Positions 1 through 7,964 are shown, counted from the stretch's first letter. The stretch: DNA of 30,775 nt from SYAN01 sp964406345 (GCA_964406345.1 CAYORK010000014.1:1-30775), one strand, 5' to 3'. The notes: generated from the letters alone by a model not told the origin. A program made the numbers and translations.

Positions 1-839
1 TCCGCGGTCTTTCGCGCTTGATTGATCGGGATCGCAAAACCAAGACCGATCGAACCACTTGTGCTGAAGGAATTCCCCAAGGTTGCGATCGCAGAGTTGA
101 CCCCGACCACAGCCCCACTTCGATCAACCAATGGACCACCAGAGTTTCCTGGATTGATCGCGGCATCGGTCTGCAGCGCGTTGATGAAGGAGGTCTCATC
201 GTCACCGCCGACGGTCACGGCGCGATTCTTCGCACTGATGATTCCGGTCGTCACCGTTCCACTCAAGCCCAAAGGTGAGCCGATTGCGATCACATTGTCA
301 CCGACTTGGATCGCATCACTGTCTCCGAACTGGAGCGCTGGTGCGGAGTTGACCGCGATCTTCAAGACAGCGAGATCGTAAGAGGCATTGCGTCCGACGA
401 TTCTCGCCGTAAAGCGCTTGCCGTTGTTCAACTTGACCGAGATCCGCCCATTACTCGATGCGGCATCACTGATCACATGGTTATTGGTAAGGATGAATCC
501 GTCACTTCGGATGAAGAAACCGCTACCTGTGCCACTTCCACTTCGACTCGTCGTGGCGATGGAGACGACCGATGGCAGCACTCGCTGCGCGATACCGGCG
601 ATGGAGTCCGGGGCGCGCTCGACGGTGCTTCCAACCGAGACCAAGTTCGCATTGGTGGAAATCAACTCTCTCTCTGCAAGAAAGGCTCCACCGACCCCGC
701 CAAGGAGTCCAGCGACGAGCGCGATGATGGCCGTGAAGGTGGCGGTGACCCGCTTGGTCTTTCGCTGGGTAGGCATGACGAATCGCTTCTGATCATCACT
801 CTCACCAGTACTCCACCAGGTCACATGTTCACTCGTCAC
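1..839 (-). CDS. htrA: HtrA/DegP-type membrane-anchored serine protease (C-terminus beyond window)
   Basis: Trypsin-like protease of the envelope quality-control family. The 279 visible residues hold a cytosolic N-terminus of about 30 residues, one membrane segment (about 31-54) and a chymotrypsin-fold domain. The catalytic triad is visible: His121 (NNHVI), Asp155 (YDLAVL) and Ser233 (GNSGGP). The PDZ domain expected in the family would lie beyond the window edge. I chose the GTG start at 839 because AAGGA lies 8 nt upstream. The later ATG at 776 has no ribosome site and would leave almost nothing before the membrane segment. It follows the O-methyltransferase by 17 nt, so the two are probably cotranscribed. 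In mycobacteria htrA lies near sigE and an O-methyltransferase; here sigE and rseA are absent between them. Family assignment is firm; the substrate is unknown. Confidence 0.93.
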   Translation of the reverse strand, partial: MTSEHVTWWSTGESDDQKRFVMPTQRKTKRVTATFTAIIALVAGLLGGVGGAFLAERELISTNANLVSVGSTVERAPDSIAGIAQRVLPSVVSIATTSRSGSGTGSGFFIRSDGFILTNNHVISDAASSNGRISVKLNNGKRFTARIVGRNASYDLAVLKIAVNSAPALQFGDSDAIQVGDNVIAIGSPLGLSGTVTTGIISAKNRAVTVGGDDETSFINALQTDAAINPGNSGGPLVDRSGAVVGVNSAIATLGNSFSTSGSIGLGFAIPINQARKTA

Positions 840-856
840 AGCATCAGTCCTTACTT

Positions 857-1537
857 CTATTCATAGCTCTTCGCTTGATCGCTCACTTTGATTGCGACCA
901 TCACTCCTTCATCGAGTGGCAATAGGAGCGGTCGCCACTTGGTGCCACTTCGGATCGCTCGAATCGCTTCTCGCCGAGAGAGACTCAAGTCGTCACGCTG
1001 TGTTGGATCTGCGACTTTGCCACCACCGAGGATCCCATCGAGAATAACAAGTCCGCCAGGGCGAAGCGACCTATGGATCTGATCGAGGGCATCGACAAGG
1101 TAGTCCGAATCCTTCGACTCTGACGTTTGTCGCATGATGAATATGTCATATGACTCATCTGCCAATTTCCCGATCACTTCCTTAGTCGTTCCTGTGATCA
1201 GTCGATAACGCGTCGCTGGTATCCCGGCATCCTCGAAGGCCCGTCGCGCTGCCTTCGCTTGAGCCATCTCAGCATCGATGGAGGTGAGATTCACTTCGGG
1301 AAGATCAAGGAGATAAAGGCCGCCTACACCGGTACCCGTACCCACCTCCACTATCGAGGATCCACCGATCAACTCGACGAGGAAGCGAGTGAGTGCTGCC
1401 GTGATTCGTAGCGGATTGGCTATCCCAAGTTCTTCACCGCGCGCCCTCGCTGCTGAGATCACCTCGGACTCTGGCACCAAGCTCTCACTGAAGGCGTTCA
1501 TATCGCCGCGTTGTGGGATGAAGGGAAGTGATGACAT
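857..1537 (-). CDS. SAM-dependent O-methyltransferase (COG4122-like)
   Basis: A 226-residue class I methyltransferase of the small-molecule O-methyltransferase family 3 (the group of Rv1220c and catechol/caffeoyl-CoA methyltransferases). The SAM-binding glycine motif VEVGTGTGVGG is near residues 63-73, followed by an acidic SIDAE stretch that should bind the ribose. GLVILDGILGGGKVAD near 160 resembles the family's metal and substrate loop. The ATG start overlaps the pepA stop as TGATG, so translation is probably coupled; a second Met at residue 13 is an alternative start. It lies between leucyl aminopeptidase and htrA in one minus-strand operon. The substrate cannot be told from sequence. Confidence 0.88.
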   Translation of the reverse strand: MSSLPFIPQRGDMNAFSESLVPESEVISAARARGEELGIANPLRITAALTRFLVELIGGSSIVEVGTGTGVGGLYLLDLPEVNLTSIDAEMAQAKAARRAFEDAGIPATRYRLITGTTKEVIGKLADESYDIFIMRQTSESKDSDYLVDALDQIHRSLRPGGLVILDGILGGGKVADPTQRDDLSLSRREAIRAIRSGTKWRPLLLPLDEGVMVAIKVSDQAKSYE

Positions 1538-3096
1538 CAGAGAGTCGCAAGCCAGGCGGTGAGCGTTCGAACTCCGAAGGCAGTTCCGCCCTTCACATAT
1601 TCACCTGCGTCGACCTCGGACCGCGCAGGACCTGCGATGTCAAGGTGGACCCAGCGTCGCTTTCCGACGAACTTCTCCAAGAAGAGCGCCGCCGTTACGG
1701 ATCCAGCGCCGAACTTTGGTTTGTCAGCGGTGTGATTGAAGTCAGCGATCTCGCTCTTCAAGGCGATTTGATAATCGTCGATCAGTGGCATGTGCCAGAG
1801 GCGATCGCCTGCTTCTTCACCGATCTGGTTCAGTCGTGCTGCAAGTCGTTCATCACGTGAGTACATAGCGGCATACTGCTTGCCAAGTCCTAAGGATGCT
1901 GCGCCCGTCAATGTAGCGACATCGACGAGGTAATCAGGATCAAGATGAAGGTCGGCATAGGCAAGACCATCTGCCAGGACTAGGCGCCCCTCTGCATCGG
2001 TATTGATTACCTCGACGGTGGTCCCGCCATAGTGAGTGATGACGTCAGAAGGACGTTGAGCGGTCGCAGAGAGTGTGTTTTCAGCGAGCATCAAGAGCGC
2101 AGTCACCTTCACCGGAAGACGCAATTCTGCGGCAGCAAGAGTCGTCGCCGCCACTACTGCAGCACCGCTCATATCGGTCTTCATCGCCATCATCATGTCG
2201 TACGGCCGTTTGAGCGATACACCGCCGGTATCGAAAGTGATGCCCTTACCTACGAAGACGACATGTGCCTTCGCCTTGGGAGGTGAATATGTGACCGTGA
2301 CGAAACGTGGTGGATGCACCTTCGAAGAGCCACCGACTGCCAAGAGTCCGCCGAACTTCGAGATCTCCTTGCCACCTCGCGTAACGACTTTCACCTTGCT
2401 CGATTGCTTACCGAGATCCTTTGCGAAAGAGGCGACCTTGGATGCCACCCATGCTGGTGTCTTTACATTGGACGGGGTATGGATCAAGTCTCGCGCGTTC
2501 CACAGATGTGAGATCACCACGCGGATGGAATCGAGTTCCTCTTGCTTTCCGTTCAATACGAAGAAGGAAGGACGATCCGAGATCTTCGTGCTCTTCTCAC
2601 TCCACTGGTAATTGGAGAGTAAGAGGGACTCATAGAAGTAACGCGAAAGGCTACCTGTGCCCGGTGCGATCAGTACCTTCTTTTTCTTTCCCTTGAAGCG
2701 TCGGCCAAGGAGGGCGCCTACTTTTCTGACATCGGCGATCTTCTCGCTACCAAGGGCGAAGAAGACGATTTCGCTTGGAGCCGCCTTGGCGCCGCCTCGA
2801 GAGAGAGCAACCCCAGAGAGAGCAACCCCAGAGAGAGCAAGAGGTACAGACATCAGTTCGCCGGCTTTCGCTTCGACTACTCCGTCTTTGTTCTGGAATT
2901 CGCGGGTGTGAAGAGAGAGGAGCGCACTGAGATCGATTCCGAGGTTCTTGTTGGCCTCTTTGATGAAATCTTTCTTGACCAGAAGTTCTGGACCTTGCTT
3001 GGTCGGTCCGTAAGGGAGCGCGAGTACATCGACTCCTTGGAGAAAATTCTTTTTGCCAGAAGCCAGAGGCTCGAGTGTGGGCAGTGAACGGTTCAC
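1537..3096 (-). CDS. pepA: Leucyl aminopeptidase, M17 family
   Basis: Cytosolic di-metal aminopeptidase that removes N-terminal residues from peptides. The 519-residue length is usual for the family. The metal and catalytic residues are present: Lys284 and Asp289 in VGKGITFDTGG, Asp308 in KTDMSGA, and Asp367, Glu369 and Arg371 in the signature NTDAEGRL. The N-terminal domain is less conserved and carries an unusual in-frame tandem repeat (SGVAL twice, residues about 89-98). The GTG start is preceded by a weak GGAT. It sits 25 nt after the DUF3117 gene and overlaps the methyltransferase start by one base, so it belongs to the operon driven from about 3362-3390. Confidence 0.96.
   Translation of the reverse strand: MNRSLPTLEPLASGKKNFLQGVDVLALPYGPTKQGPELLVKKDFIKEANKNLGIDLSALLSLHTREFQNKDGVVEAKAGELMSVPLALSGVALSGVALSRGGAKAAPSEIVFFALGSEKIADVRKVGALLGRRFKGKKKKVLIAPGTGSLSRYFYESLLLSNYQWSEKSTKISDRPSFFVLNGKQEELDSIRVVISHLWNARDLIHTPSNVKTPAWVASKVASFAKDLGKQSSKVKVVTRGGKEISKFGGLLAVGGSSKVHPPRFVTVTYSPPKAKAHVVFVGKGITFDTGGVSLKRPYDMMMAMKTDMSGAAVVAATTLAAAELRLPVKVTALLMLAENTLSATAQRPSDVITHYGGTTVEVINTDAEGRLVLADGLAYADLHLDPDYLVDVATLTGAASLGLGKQYAAMYSRDERLAARLNQIGEEAGDRLWHMPLIDDYQIALKSEIADFNHTADKPKFGAGSVTAALFLEKFVGKRRWVHLDIAGPARSEVDAGEYVKGGTAFGVRTLTAWLATL
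2801..2840. repeat. 15-bp in-frame tandem repeat inside pepA
   Basis: The unit gagagagcaacccca occurs twice exactly (2801-2815 and 2816-2830), followed by 10 bases of a third copy. On the coding strand it encodes repeated SGVAL. The unit length is a multiple of three, so copy-number change would keep the frame. Confidence 0.9.
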
Positions 3097-3121
3097 GGTG
3101 ATCCGCTCGATCGGAAGCCGA

Positions 3122-3301
3122 TTACTTCTTGATCAGATTGACTGCCGCATGGAGACAGTCGGCGAGACTTCGCGCCTCTTCTTGATTGAGCTCGACGACG
3201 AGTCTTCCGCCACCTTCAAGAGGGATGCGCATGACCAAGCTTCGTGCCTCTTTCGTGACCTCCATTGGGCCATCACCAGTTCGAGGTTTCATCGCTGCCA
3301 T
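3122..3301 (-). CDS. DUF3117 family small protein
   Basis: A 59-residue protein matching the highly conserved actinobacterial DUF3117 family (Rv1211-like). It starts MAAMKPRTGDGP, continues with EVTKEAR and has the diagnostic LEGGGRLVVEL. Function is unknown. A GGGAG ribosome site lies 7 nt before the ATG, and a good sigma-A promoter lies 61-89 nt upstream. It is the first gene of a probable operon with pepA, the O-methyltransferase and htrA. It is too short for many gene callers but leaves little doubt. Confidence 0.95.
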   Translation of the reverse strand: MAAMKPRTGDGPMEVTKEARSLVMRIPLEGGGRLVVELNQEEARSLADCLHAAVNLIKK

Positions 3302-3361
3302 GCCGTGACTCCCGTCGCAATCCCCAAGAGAGTGGGGAGGAATTCGTAAAGCAAGAGTGGA

Positions 3362-3390
3362 ATTATCCCCGATATCGCCCCCGGTGTGAA
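3362..3390 (-). promoter_or_regulatory. Sigma-A type promoter for DUF3117-pepA-OMT-htrA
   Basis: On the minus strand a TTCACA -35 (3385-3390) and a GATAAT -10 (3362-3367) are separated by exactly 17 nt, each one base off consensus. Transcription should begin near 3355, giving a leader of about 54 nt with the GGGAG ribosome site before DUF3117. Confidence 0.65.
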
Positions 3391-3397
3391 ATCGAAG

Positions 3398-3601
3398 CTA
3401 ACTGCCCTCGATCCCAAGCGCGCCAAGGAGGCGCTGGCGGCCCATCTGAAGAACGCTCTCCACGGCTCTCATGGGTACACCGAGTAGCGATGCGATCTCC
3501 TCGGCAGTGTGGGACTTGACATAGAAGAGCGTGAGGATGATGCGCTCTTCCTCCGGCAAGGATGCGAGGAGATCGTGAAGATGCTTCCCCTTATCCGACA
3601 T
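3398..3601 (-). CDS. Free-standing sigma-70 region 4-like HTH protein
   Basis: A 67-residue protein that is essentially only a sigma-70 region 4 helix-turn-helix: SLPEEERIILTLFYV, then the turn and recognition helix HTAEEIASLLGVPMRAVESV. No region 2, which would contact core polymerase and the -10 box, precedes it. The ATG at 3601 lies within the last codons of the SRPBCC gene (11-nt overlap), with a purine-rich GAAGAAGAGAGAG just upstream. The frame stays open further upstream, but that segment lies inside the SRPBCC gene and has no ribosome site. It could be a small transcription regulator, an anti-sigma-like decoy, or the remnant of an ECF sigma factor. I do not recognise a named homologue. 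Confidence 0.72.
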   Translation of the reverse strand: MSDKGKHLHDLLASLPEEERIILTLFYVKSHTAEEIASLLGVPMRAVESVLQMGRQRLLGALGIEGS

Positions 3602-4085
3602 CTCTCTCTTCTTCGCCTTTGACTCTGCCGTGAGTTTCAATGCGGCGCTTGAATCTTCGAAGTGAGATCCAGACACCAATCAAGATCCCGGGTTTGATGA
3701 TCGCAAGGATCCACTGAGGTCCCTTGATCTCCTCGAACCAATCGAATCGAGTCCGTTTCGGATCCTTGGAGTCGACGGAGAGAGTGAAGGTCCCGTAGCC
3801 GCGGATGACCTTGCCGACATGTTCGACGCGACAGAAGCGTGGCGGATCCCATGCCGAGACGACCATTTCATCCATGATCCCGAGCAAGCGATTCCACTGA
3901 GCGAAAGGACCGGTGAATGCACGGAGTGTGTGGCCGACGCCGACCGGAGAGTGCACGTCGTCATAGACACGAGTTGAGAGCATCCAATCCGACTGACCTT
4001 CCCAATCGACCATCTCCTCCCAGACCTTCGCGATCGGAGCGTCGATTGTGATGGCGAGCGCGAACTCTCTGATGGGTCTTGTCAT
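3591..4085 (-). CDS. SRPBCC (START/polyketide cyclase-like) family protein
   Basis: A 164-residue protein with the SRPBCC pattern: an N-terminal strand ITIDAPIAKVWEEMVDWEG, a central GVGHTLRAF strand, and paired strands ending in FDWFEEIKGP, followed by a long C-terminal helix with a hydrophobic part (ILAIIKPGILIGVWISL). Such proteins bind lipids or other hydrophobic ligands in a helix-grip cavity; the ligand here is unknown. I prefer the ATG at 4085 over the adjacent TTG at 4088; AGAGGA lies about 10 nt upstream, overlapping the end of the LOG gene. Its stop lies inside the start of the region 4 protein, so the two are translationally coupled and may work together. Confidence 0.82.
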   Translation of the reverse strand: MTRPIREFALAITIDAPIAKVWEEMVDWEGQSDWMLSTRVYDDVHSPVGVGHTLRAFTGPFAQWNRLLGIMDEMVVSAWDPPRFCRVEHVGKVIRGYGTFTLSVDSKDPKRTRFDWFEEIKGPQWILAIIKPGILIGVWISLRRFKRRIETHGRVKGEEERDVG

Positions 4086-4092
4086 CAACGTC

Positions 4093-4650
4093 TCATCCTC
4101 TCGAAACTCTTGAGTCCAAGTAGGTGAGCGTCTCCTCGATCCCTTCGCTCCACTGCACTACTTCTCGTTGACCGGGTTTGATGAGCTTCTCTCGATCGAG
4201 ATCATCAAGCAAACTCTTGAGTGACCGATAGGTGTCGAAGGGATCGAGTATGACTACTGGTTTGGAGTGGAATCCGAGGTATCCCCCGACCCAGATCTCA
4301 AAGAGTTCCTCCAGGGTTCCAAGGCTTCCCGGGAGCGCGATGAATGCATCGGCCAACTCCTCGATCTTGCCCTTGCGCTCCCTCATATCCTTCACTTCGA
4401 TCAATTCCGTTGCCTCATCATCGGCAAACTCGATCTTGCGCAACTTCGTCGGGATGACGCCGAGACAGGCGCCTCCTCGCGATCTCGCGCCACGGGCGAC
4501 AGCACCCATCATCGAGACCTTTCCTCCACCCCACACCAACTCCCAACCGTGGGCTGCGATCGCTGCGCCGAGCCGGAATGCAAGATCGAGGTACTTCTCA
4601 TTGATGCTTTGTGATGAGGAGCAATAGACAGCTACGCGAGGTTGTGCCAC
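4093..4650 (-). CDS. LOG family protein (TIGR00730)
   Basis: Rossmann-like LOG protein of 185 residues from the chosen start. It shows the N-terminal strand RVAVYCSSS, the WGGGKVSMMGAVARGA loop and a variant PGSLGTLEELFEIW of the PGGxGTxxE signature; the second glycine is Ser. Many LOG proteins are cytokinin-type nucleotide phosphoribohydrolases and others were once annotated as lysine decarboxylases. The reading frame extends to 4737, but the GTG at 4650 gives the family's usual length and has TACCCT exactly 6 nt upstream, as in other leaderless genes here. It is divergent from dapD and followed 7 nt later by the SRPBCC gene. Confidence 0.9.
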   Translation of the reverse strand: MAQPRVAVYCSSSQSINEKYLDLAFRLGAAIAAHGWELVWGGGKVSMMGAVARGARSRGGACLGVIPTKLRKIEFADDEATELIEVKDMRERKGKIEELADAFIALPGSLGTLEELFEIWVGGYLGFHSKPVVILDPFDTYRSLKSLLDDLDREKLIKPGQREVVQWSEGIEETLTYLDSRVSRG

Positions 4651-4662
4651 GAGGAGAGGGTA
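4651..4662 (-). promoter_or_regulatory. Leaderless -10 box of the LOG gene
   Basis: Minus-strand TACCCT (4657-4662) ends 6 nt before the GTG at 4650, so the predicted transcript begins at the start codon. There is no Shine-Dalgarno sequence and no clear -35. Confidence 0.5.
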
Positions 4663-4687
4663 AATCACTGCGAGTGCTTTCCATTGA

Positions 4688-4699
4688 TAGCGTTGGCAC
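4688..4699 (+). promoter_or_regulatory. Leaderless -10 box of dapD
   Basis: TAGCGT (4688-4693) ends 6 nt before the GTG at 4700. No Shine-Dalgarno sequence is present. It lies about 25 bp from the divergent LOG -10 box, so the two promoters overlap. Confidence 0.5.
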
Positions 4700-5577
4700 G
4701 TGGACCTGAGAAAAGCGTATGGATTCGGTGTCGCCACCGTGCATGCATCCGGAATCCTTGATACATCCTTCGTCTCACTCGGTCTTGGTCCGTTGTCGAG
4801 CGCAAAGCGACCAGAGATCGATCCCGCTCTCCTTCTTCGAAGTGAGTCCGATCAAATTCGTGGCATCACCCGAGAAGAGGTTTCGATCGAAATCAATCTC
4901 GATGAGCCGATCAAAGATGCCAAGGACGGATATCTCCGACTCCATCTCCTCTCCCACAGACTGGTCAAACCACATGGTCAGTCGCTCGAGGGATTGTTCG
5001 TAGCGCTCTCCAACGTCGTCTGGACCTCTCAAGGTCCATGTGCAATAGCAGACTTCACGACCGTGAAGAACAATTTGCGCGCGCGCTTTGGTCATCTGAC
5101 AGTCTTTGGTGTCGACAAGTTCCCACGGATGGTCGATTACGTGATCCCTGAGGGAGTCCGAATCGCCGATGGCGATCGCGTCCGACTTGGCGCCTATCTC
5201 TCACCGGGCACGACGGTGATGCATGAGGGCTTCGTCAACTTCAATGCCGGAACCCTCGGTGCATCGATGGTCGAAGGAAGGATCTCTGCTGGAGTCGTGG
5301 TCGATGATGGCAGCGACATAGGTGGAAGTGCATCCATCATGGGAACGCTCTCCGGTGGCGGCAAGGAAGTCATCTCGATCGGCAAGAAGACCTTGCTTGG
5401 TGCCAATTCTGGCGTCGGTATCTCACTCGGTGATGACTGCGTCGTCGAAGCGGGTCTCTACATCACTGCAGGGACGAAAGTCTCCCTCCCTGATGGAAAC
5501 AGCGTCAAAGCGAGAGAGATCTCGGGAGCGAACGGTCTGCTTTTCCGGCGAAACTCCATGACGGGTCTCGTCGAAGC
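4700..5577 (+). CDS. dapD: 2,3,4,5-tetrahydropyridine-2,6-dicarboxylate N-succinyltransferase (3' end in assembly gap)
   Basis: Enzyme of the succinylase branch of lysine/diaminopimelate synthesis, using succinyl-CoA. It matches the actinobacterial DapD subclass, with YLRLHLLSHRLV, TNVVWT-like SNVVWTSQGPCAI, YGVDKFPRMVDYV-like FGVDKFPRMVDYV and the left-handed beta-helix repeats (MHEGFVNFNAGTLGASM, GISLGDDCVVEAGLY). About 292 residues are readable up to GLVEA. Comparison with mycobacterial DapD suggests only about 20-25 C-terminal residues are lost in the N run. The start is GTG 4700, supported by the leaderless -10 box. It faces the spoIID-like gene across the gap. Confidence 0.95.
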
Positions 5578-5677
5578 NNNNNNNNNNNNNNNNNNNNNNN
5601 NNNNNNNNNNNNNNNNNNNNNNNNNNNNNNNNNNNNNNNNNNNNNNNNNNNNNNNNNNNNNNNNNNNNNNNNNNNNN
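5578..5677. other. Assembly gap (100 N)
   Basis: Exactly 100 undetermined bases, the usual placeholder for a gap of unknown size. It hides the 3' ends of dapD (plus) and of the spoIID-like gene (minus), which converge here. I see no shared sequence on its two flanks, unlike the second gap. Confidence 0.99.
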
Positions 5678-6951
5678 ACTGGAATCGGCTCATCCATTTT
5701 CGGCAGATTGATCCATGTCGAAGGTAAGCCCACTCTCGAGCGGAAGACTTCACCGGAAAGGATCCGCTCCGCACCGAGTGAGGAGAATGCACGAATCTGA
5801 CGGATGCTTCCCGTCGGCGTGCGAGAGATGATCTGATATCGCTCCACATCATCGAGTTGAAATGCCTTCGCCATCAGGTCTTGAGTCACCTGCCTCGTCC
5901 ACATGGCATAACGCTTGTTGAGCGCTACATTCACGCTCCAGGTATCAGGACGATTGACGAGATACGGGAATTCACTTCCCCAAACATCCTTGATGTTCTG
6001 TGTCATCCCACCGCTACTACTGAAGTAGAAGGCCTGGATCGGTTGACCGCCGAAGAGGACCGCCAAGCCTCTTGTCCGATCGACGGCGCGCTTCCATCGA
6101 ATTCCATAGATCGGCTCACTCTCCTTGCTGTAGCCGACGAAGTTCTGATCCTTAGTGGAGCTGTAGATGTTGCAGTCACAACTCCTACGTATCGACTTCA
6201 TCTTCGTCAACGCGAAGGTCCTGGCAGCGATTGCTTGTGCATCGAGAGCCGCAGCCGGCCATGATGAAGGCACCTCTCCAAGTCCATAGAGGTACTCATC
6301 CCCTAATCTCATCGAGGCAGTGATCTCCATCTGGCTATCGGATCCACTACTTCCGACATGGGCGAGATTGATCTGGCCATAACGGATCAGGAAGGTTCGT
6401 TCTTTGGTTCGTACGGATACGACAGTCGCACTGTCCCAGCGAATGGTCCAATTCTTCGCAGGAGCGAGCGCCGAATACTTGGCCAGTTTGGAGGATCGAC
6501 TCACCTCGATGGAATCCGATCTCGAAGCTAGATTGAGAGTGATGTCGGAGAGATAGGTGCCGATCGTTTGGGTATCTGCCGCGGATTGACCGAAAGCAAG
6601 CCTTTCGCTGAAGAGTGTGAGTTGTGGCGGCGTGCTCTGCTTCGGATCAAGTGGACGAAGCGTTATCAACGCATCACGTTGGCGATGCCCGATGTTAATC
6701 CTGATGATCTGGGTATCGATCGTCGGCAGTACTGCTGTACCTGGATAGAAGTGAGTGAGGATCTCTGTCGCAGTGGCACTCTCCAGTGCCATTCCACGAG
6801 CACCTATCTGACTCATACCGACACCATGGCCGTAGCCAGAACCGGTGAAGGTAAAGGATGCTGGGATGTTCGCGTAGGCGCTGGCTGGAAGAAAGAGAGA
6901 AGAGACCATCGCAACGACGATGGCGAAGATCAGATCCCTAAAGATCCTCAT
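5678..6951 (-). CDS. SpoIID/LytB domain secreted protein (3' end in assembly gap)
   Basis: Secreted or membrane-anchored envelope protein of the SpoIID/LytB group; Bacillus SpoIID is a lytic transglycosylase acting on peptidoglycan. It has an N-terminal signal segment (FAIVVAMVSSLFLPASAYA), the early GSGYGHGVGMSQIGARGMA motif, PSSWPAAALDAQAIAARTFAL and the FYFSSSGGMTQN motif. The readable end, FRSRVGLPSTWINL, resembles the usual C-terminus, so few residues are missing. I prefer the ATG at 6951, overlapping the ATPase stop by 14 nt; an ATG at 6975 is possible. It is the last gene of the glycosyltransferase/ABC operon. No sporulation genes are visible, so a role in wall remodelling is more likely. 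Confidence 0.88.
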
Positions 6952-7964
6952 CGGTCTCAGGTGTAGTGCCCACATGGAGGAATTCTCTATAGGCCTTGAT
7001 CACTTCTGTCGGCTCGCCACGCATCATCACCTTGCCATGATCCAGCCACAGCACTTCATCACAGATTGTCTTCAGGGTCTTCATAGCGTGAGAGACCACG
7101 ATCAGCGCTCGATTCTCACCGCGCATCTCCTGGAGTCGCTGCAATGACTTCACTTTGTAGCGTGCATCACCTGTACTGAGCGCCTCATCGATGATCAAGA
7201 TGTCAGGATCGAGTGAGACGGCGACCGCGAAAGCCAAGCGGGAGTACATCCCAGAGGAATAAGTACGCATCGGAGCGTCGATCACGTCGCCAAGACCAGC
7301 GAACTCGACGATCTCATCGAACTTCTCGTCGATCTCATCACGGCTCATTCCGGCAGCCAACCCACCCAGATAGACGTTGTCACGGCCGGTCAGTTTCGCG
7401 TTGAAGCCAACACCGAGCGAGAGCATCGTGGAGACCTTGCCGTAGACCTCGATGCGGCCAGAGGTCGGCGGGATGATTCCGGAGATCATGCGCATCAAAG
7501 AAGTCTTTCCCGCGCCATTGGTGCCTATGACACCGAGGACTTTGCCGTAATGGATATCGAGATTGAGACCTTGGATCGCATGGACGATACGAGTCTGACG
7601 ACGGCGCTTTGTGACGCGGTGGAGACGATTTTTCAATGTCGGACGCTTATCCAAGGTAGTGCGATAGATGAGTCCAAGGTCTTTGACCCGCACNNNNNNN
7701 NNNNNNNNNNNNNNNNNNNNNNNNNNNNNNNNNNNNNNNNNNNNNNNNNNNNNNNNNNNNNNNNNNNNNNNNNNNNNNNNNNNNNNNNNNNNNATCCAAG
7801 GTAGTGCGATAGATGAGTCCAAGGTCTTTGACCCGCACTGCCACGTCATTCGAATCATTTCGTAAGGCAGCACGAGAGACAGCACGTGAGGCAGCACGTG
7901 AGGCAACACGTGAAGAAGAACGAGAAGTAGCAGGAATGGAGTCAGATGCGGACAGCGAACTCAC
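6938..7964 (-). CDS. ABC transporter ATPase for polysaccharide/teichoic-acid export (split by false gap)
   Basis: ATPase of the TagH/RfbB/Wzt type. It has Walker A GTNGAGKTS, the YSSGMYSRLAF signature, Walker B DILIIDEALS and the switch His in VVSHAMKTL. The frame is broken by 100 N at 7694-7793, but the 45 bp on each side are identical. Collapsing one copy plus the N run (145 bases) leaves 882 nt, one uninterrupted frame of 293 residues. The N-terminus is unusual: about 25 residues of (S/A)R(A/V)(A/S) repeats before the conserved VAVRVKDLGLIYR. The GTG at 7964 overlaps the permease by 23 nt and has AGGGAG very close; GTG codons near VAVRV are alternative starts. It pairs with the adjacent permease. 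Confidence 0.9.
7649..7693. repeat. 45-bp contig-end duplication, left copy
   Basis: Identical base for base to 7794-7838, immediately on the other side of the N run. This is best read as two contig ends that overlap and were not merged. Confidence 0.95.
7694..7793. other. Assembly gap (100 N), probably spurious
   Basis: A placeholder run between two copies of the same 45-bp sequence. Removing it with one copy restores the ABC ATPase frame, so no sequence need be missing. Confidence 0.97.
7794..7838. repeat. 45-bp contig-end duplication, right copy
   Basis: Identical to 7649-7693; see that entry. It carries the codons for VRVKDLGLIYRTTLD in the frame of the gene's 5' part. Confidence 0.95.
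7866..7913. repeat. 12-bp tandem repeat at the 5' end of the ABC ATPase gene
   Basis: Four imperfect copies of a 12-bp unit close to ggcagcacgtga (7866, 7878, 7890 and 7902), with a degenerate fifth after them. On the coding strand they give repeated four-residue blocks of the form SR(A/V)(A/V), rich in Arg and Ala. The frame is preserved by unit gain or loss. Confidence 0.85.

Noticed and set aside
1528..2911. Several open frames on the plus strand opposite pepA, and similar long frames opposite kgd, aroA and copA
   Set aside because: They mirror codon bias of the real genes, match no family and lack start signals.
4651..4737. Longer LOG protein beginning at the ATG at 4737
   Set aside because: The extra 29 residues do not resemble the family N-terminus, would overlap dapD, and lack a promoter or ribosome site.
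6938..7964. Frameshifted pseudogene of the ABC ATPase
   Set aside because: The break coincides with the N run and an exact 45-bp duplication; collapsing them restores a full frame.
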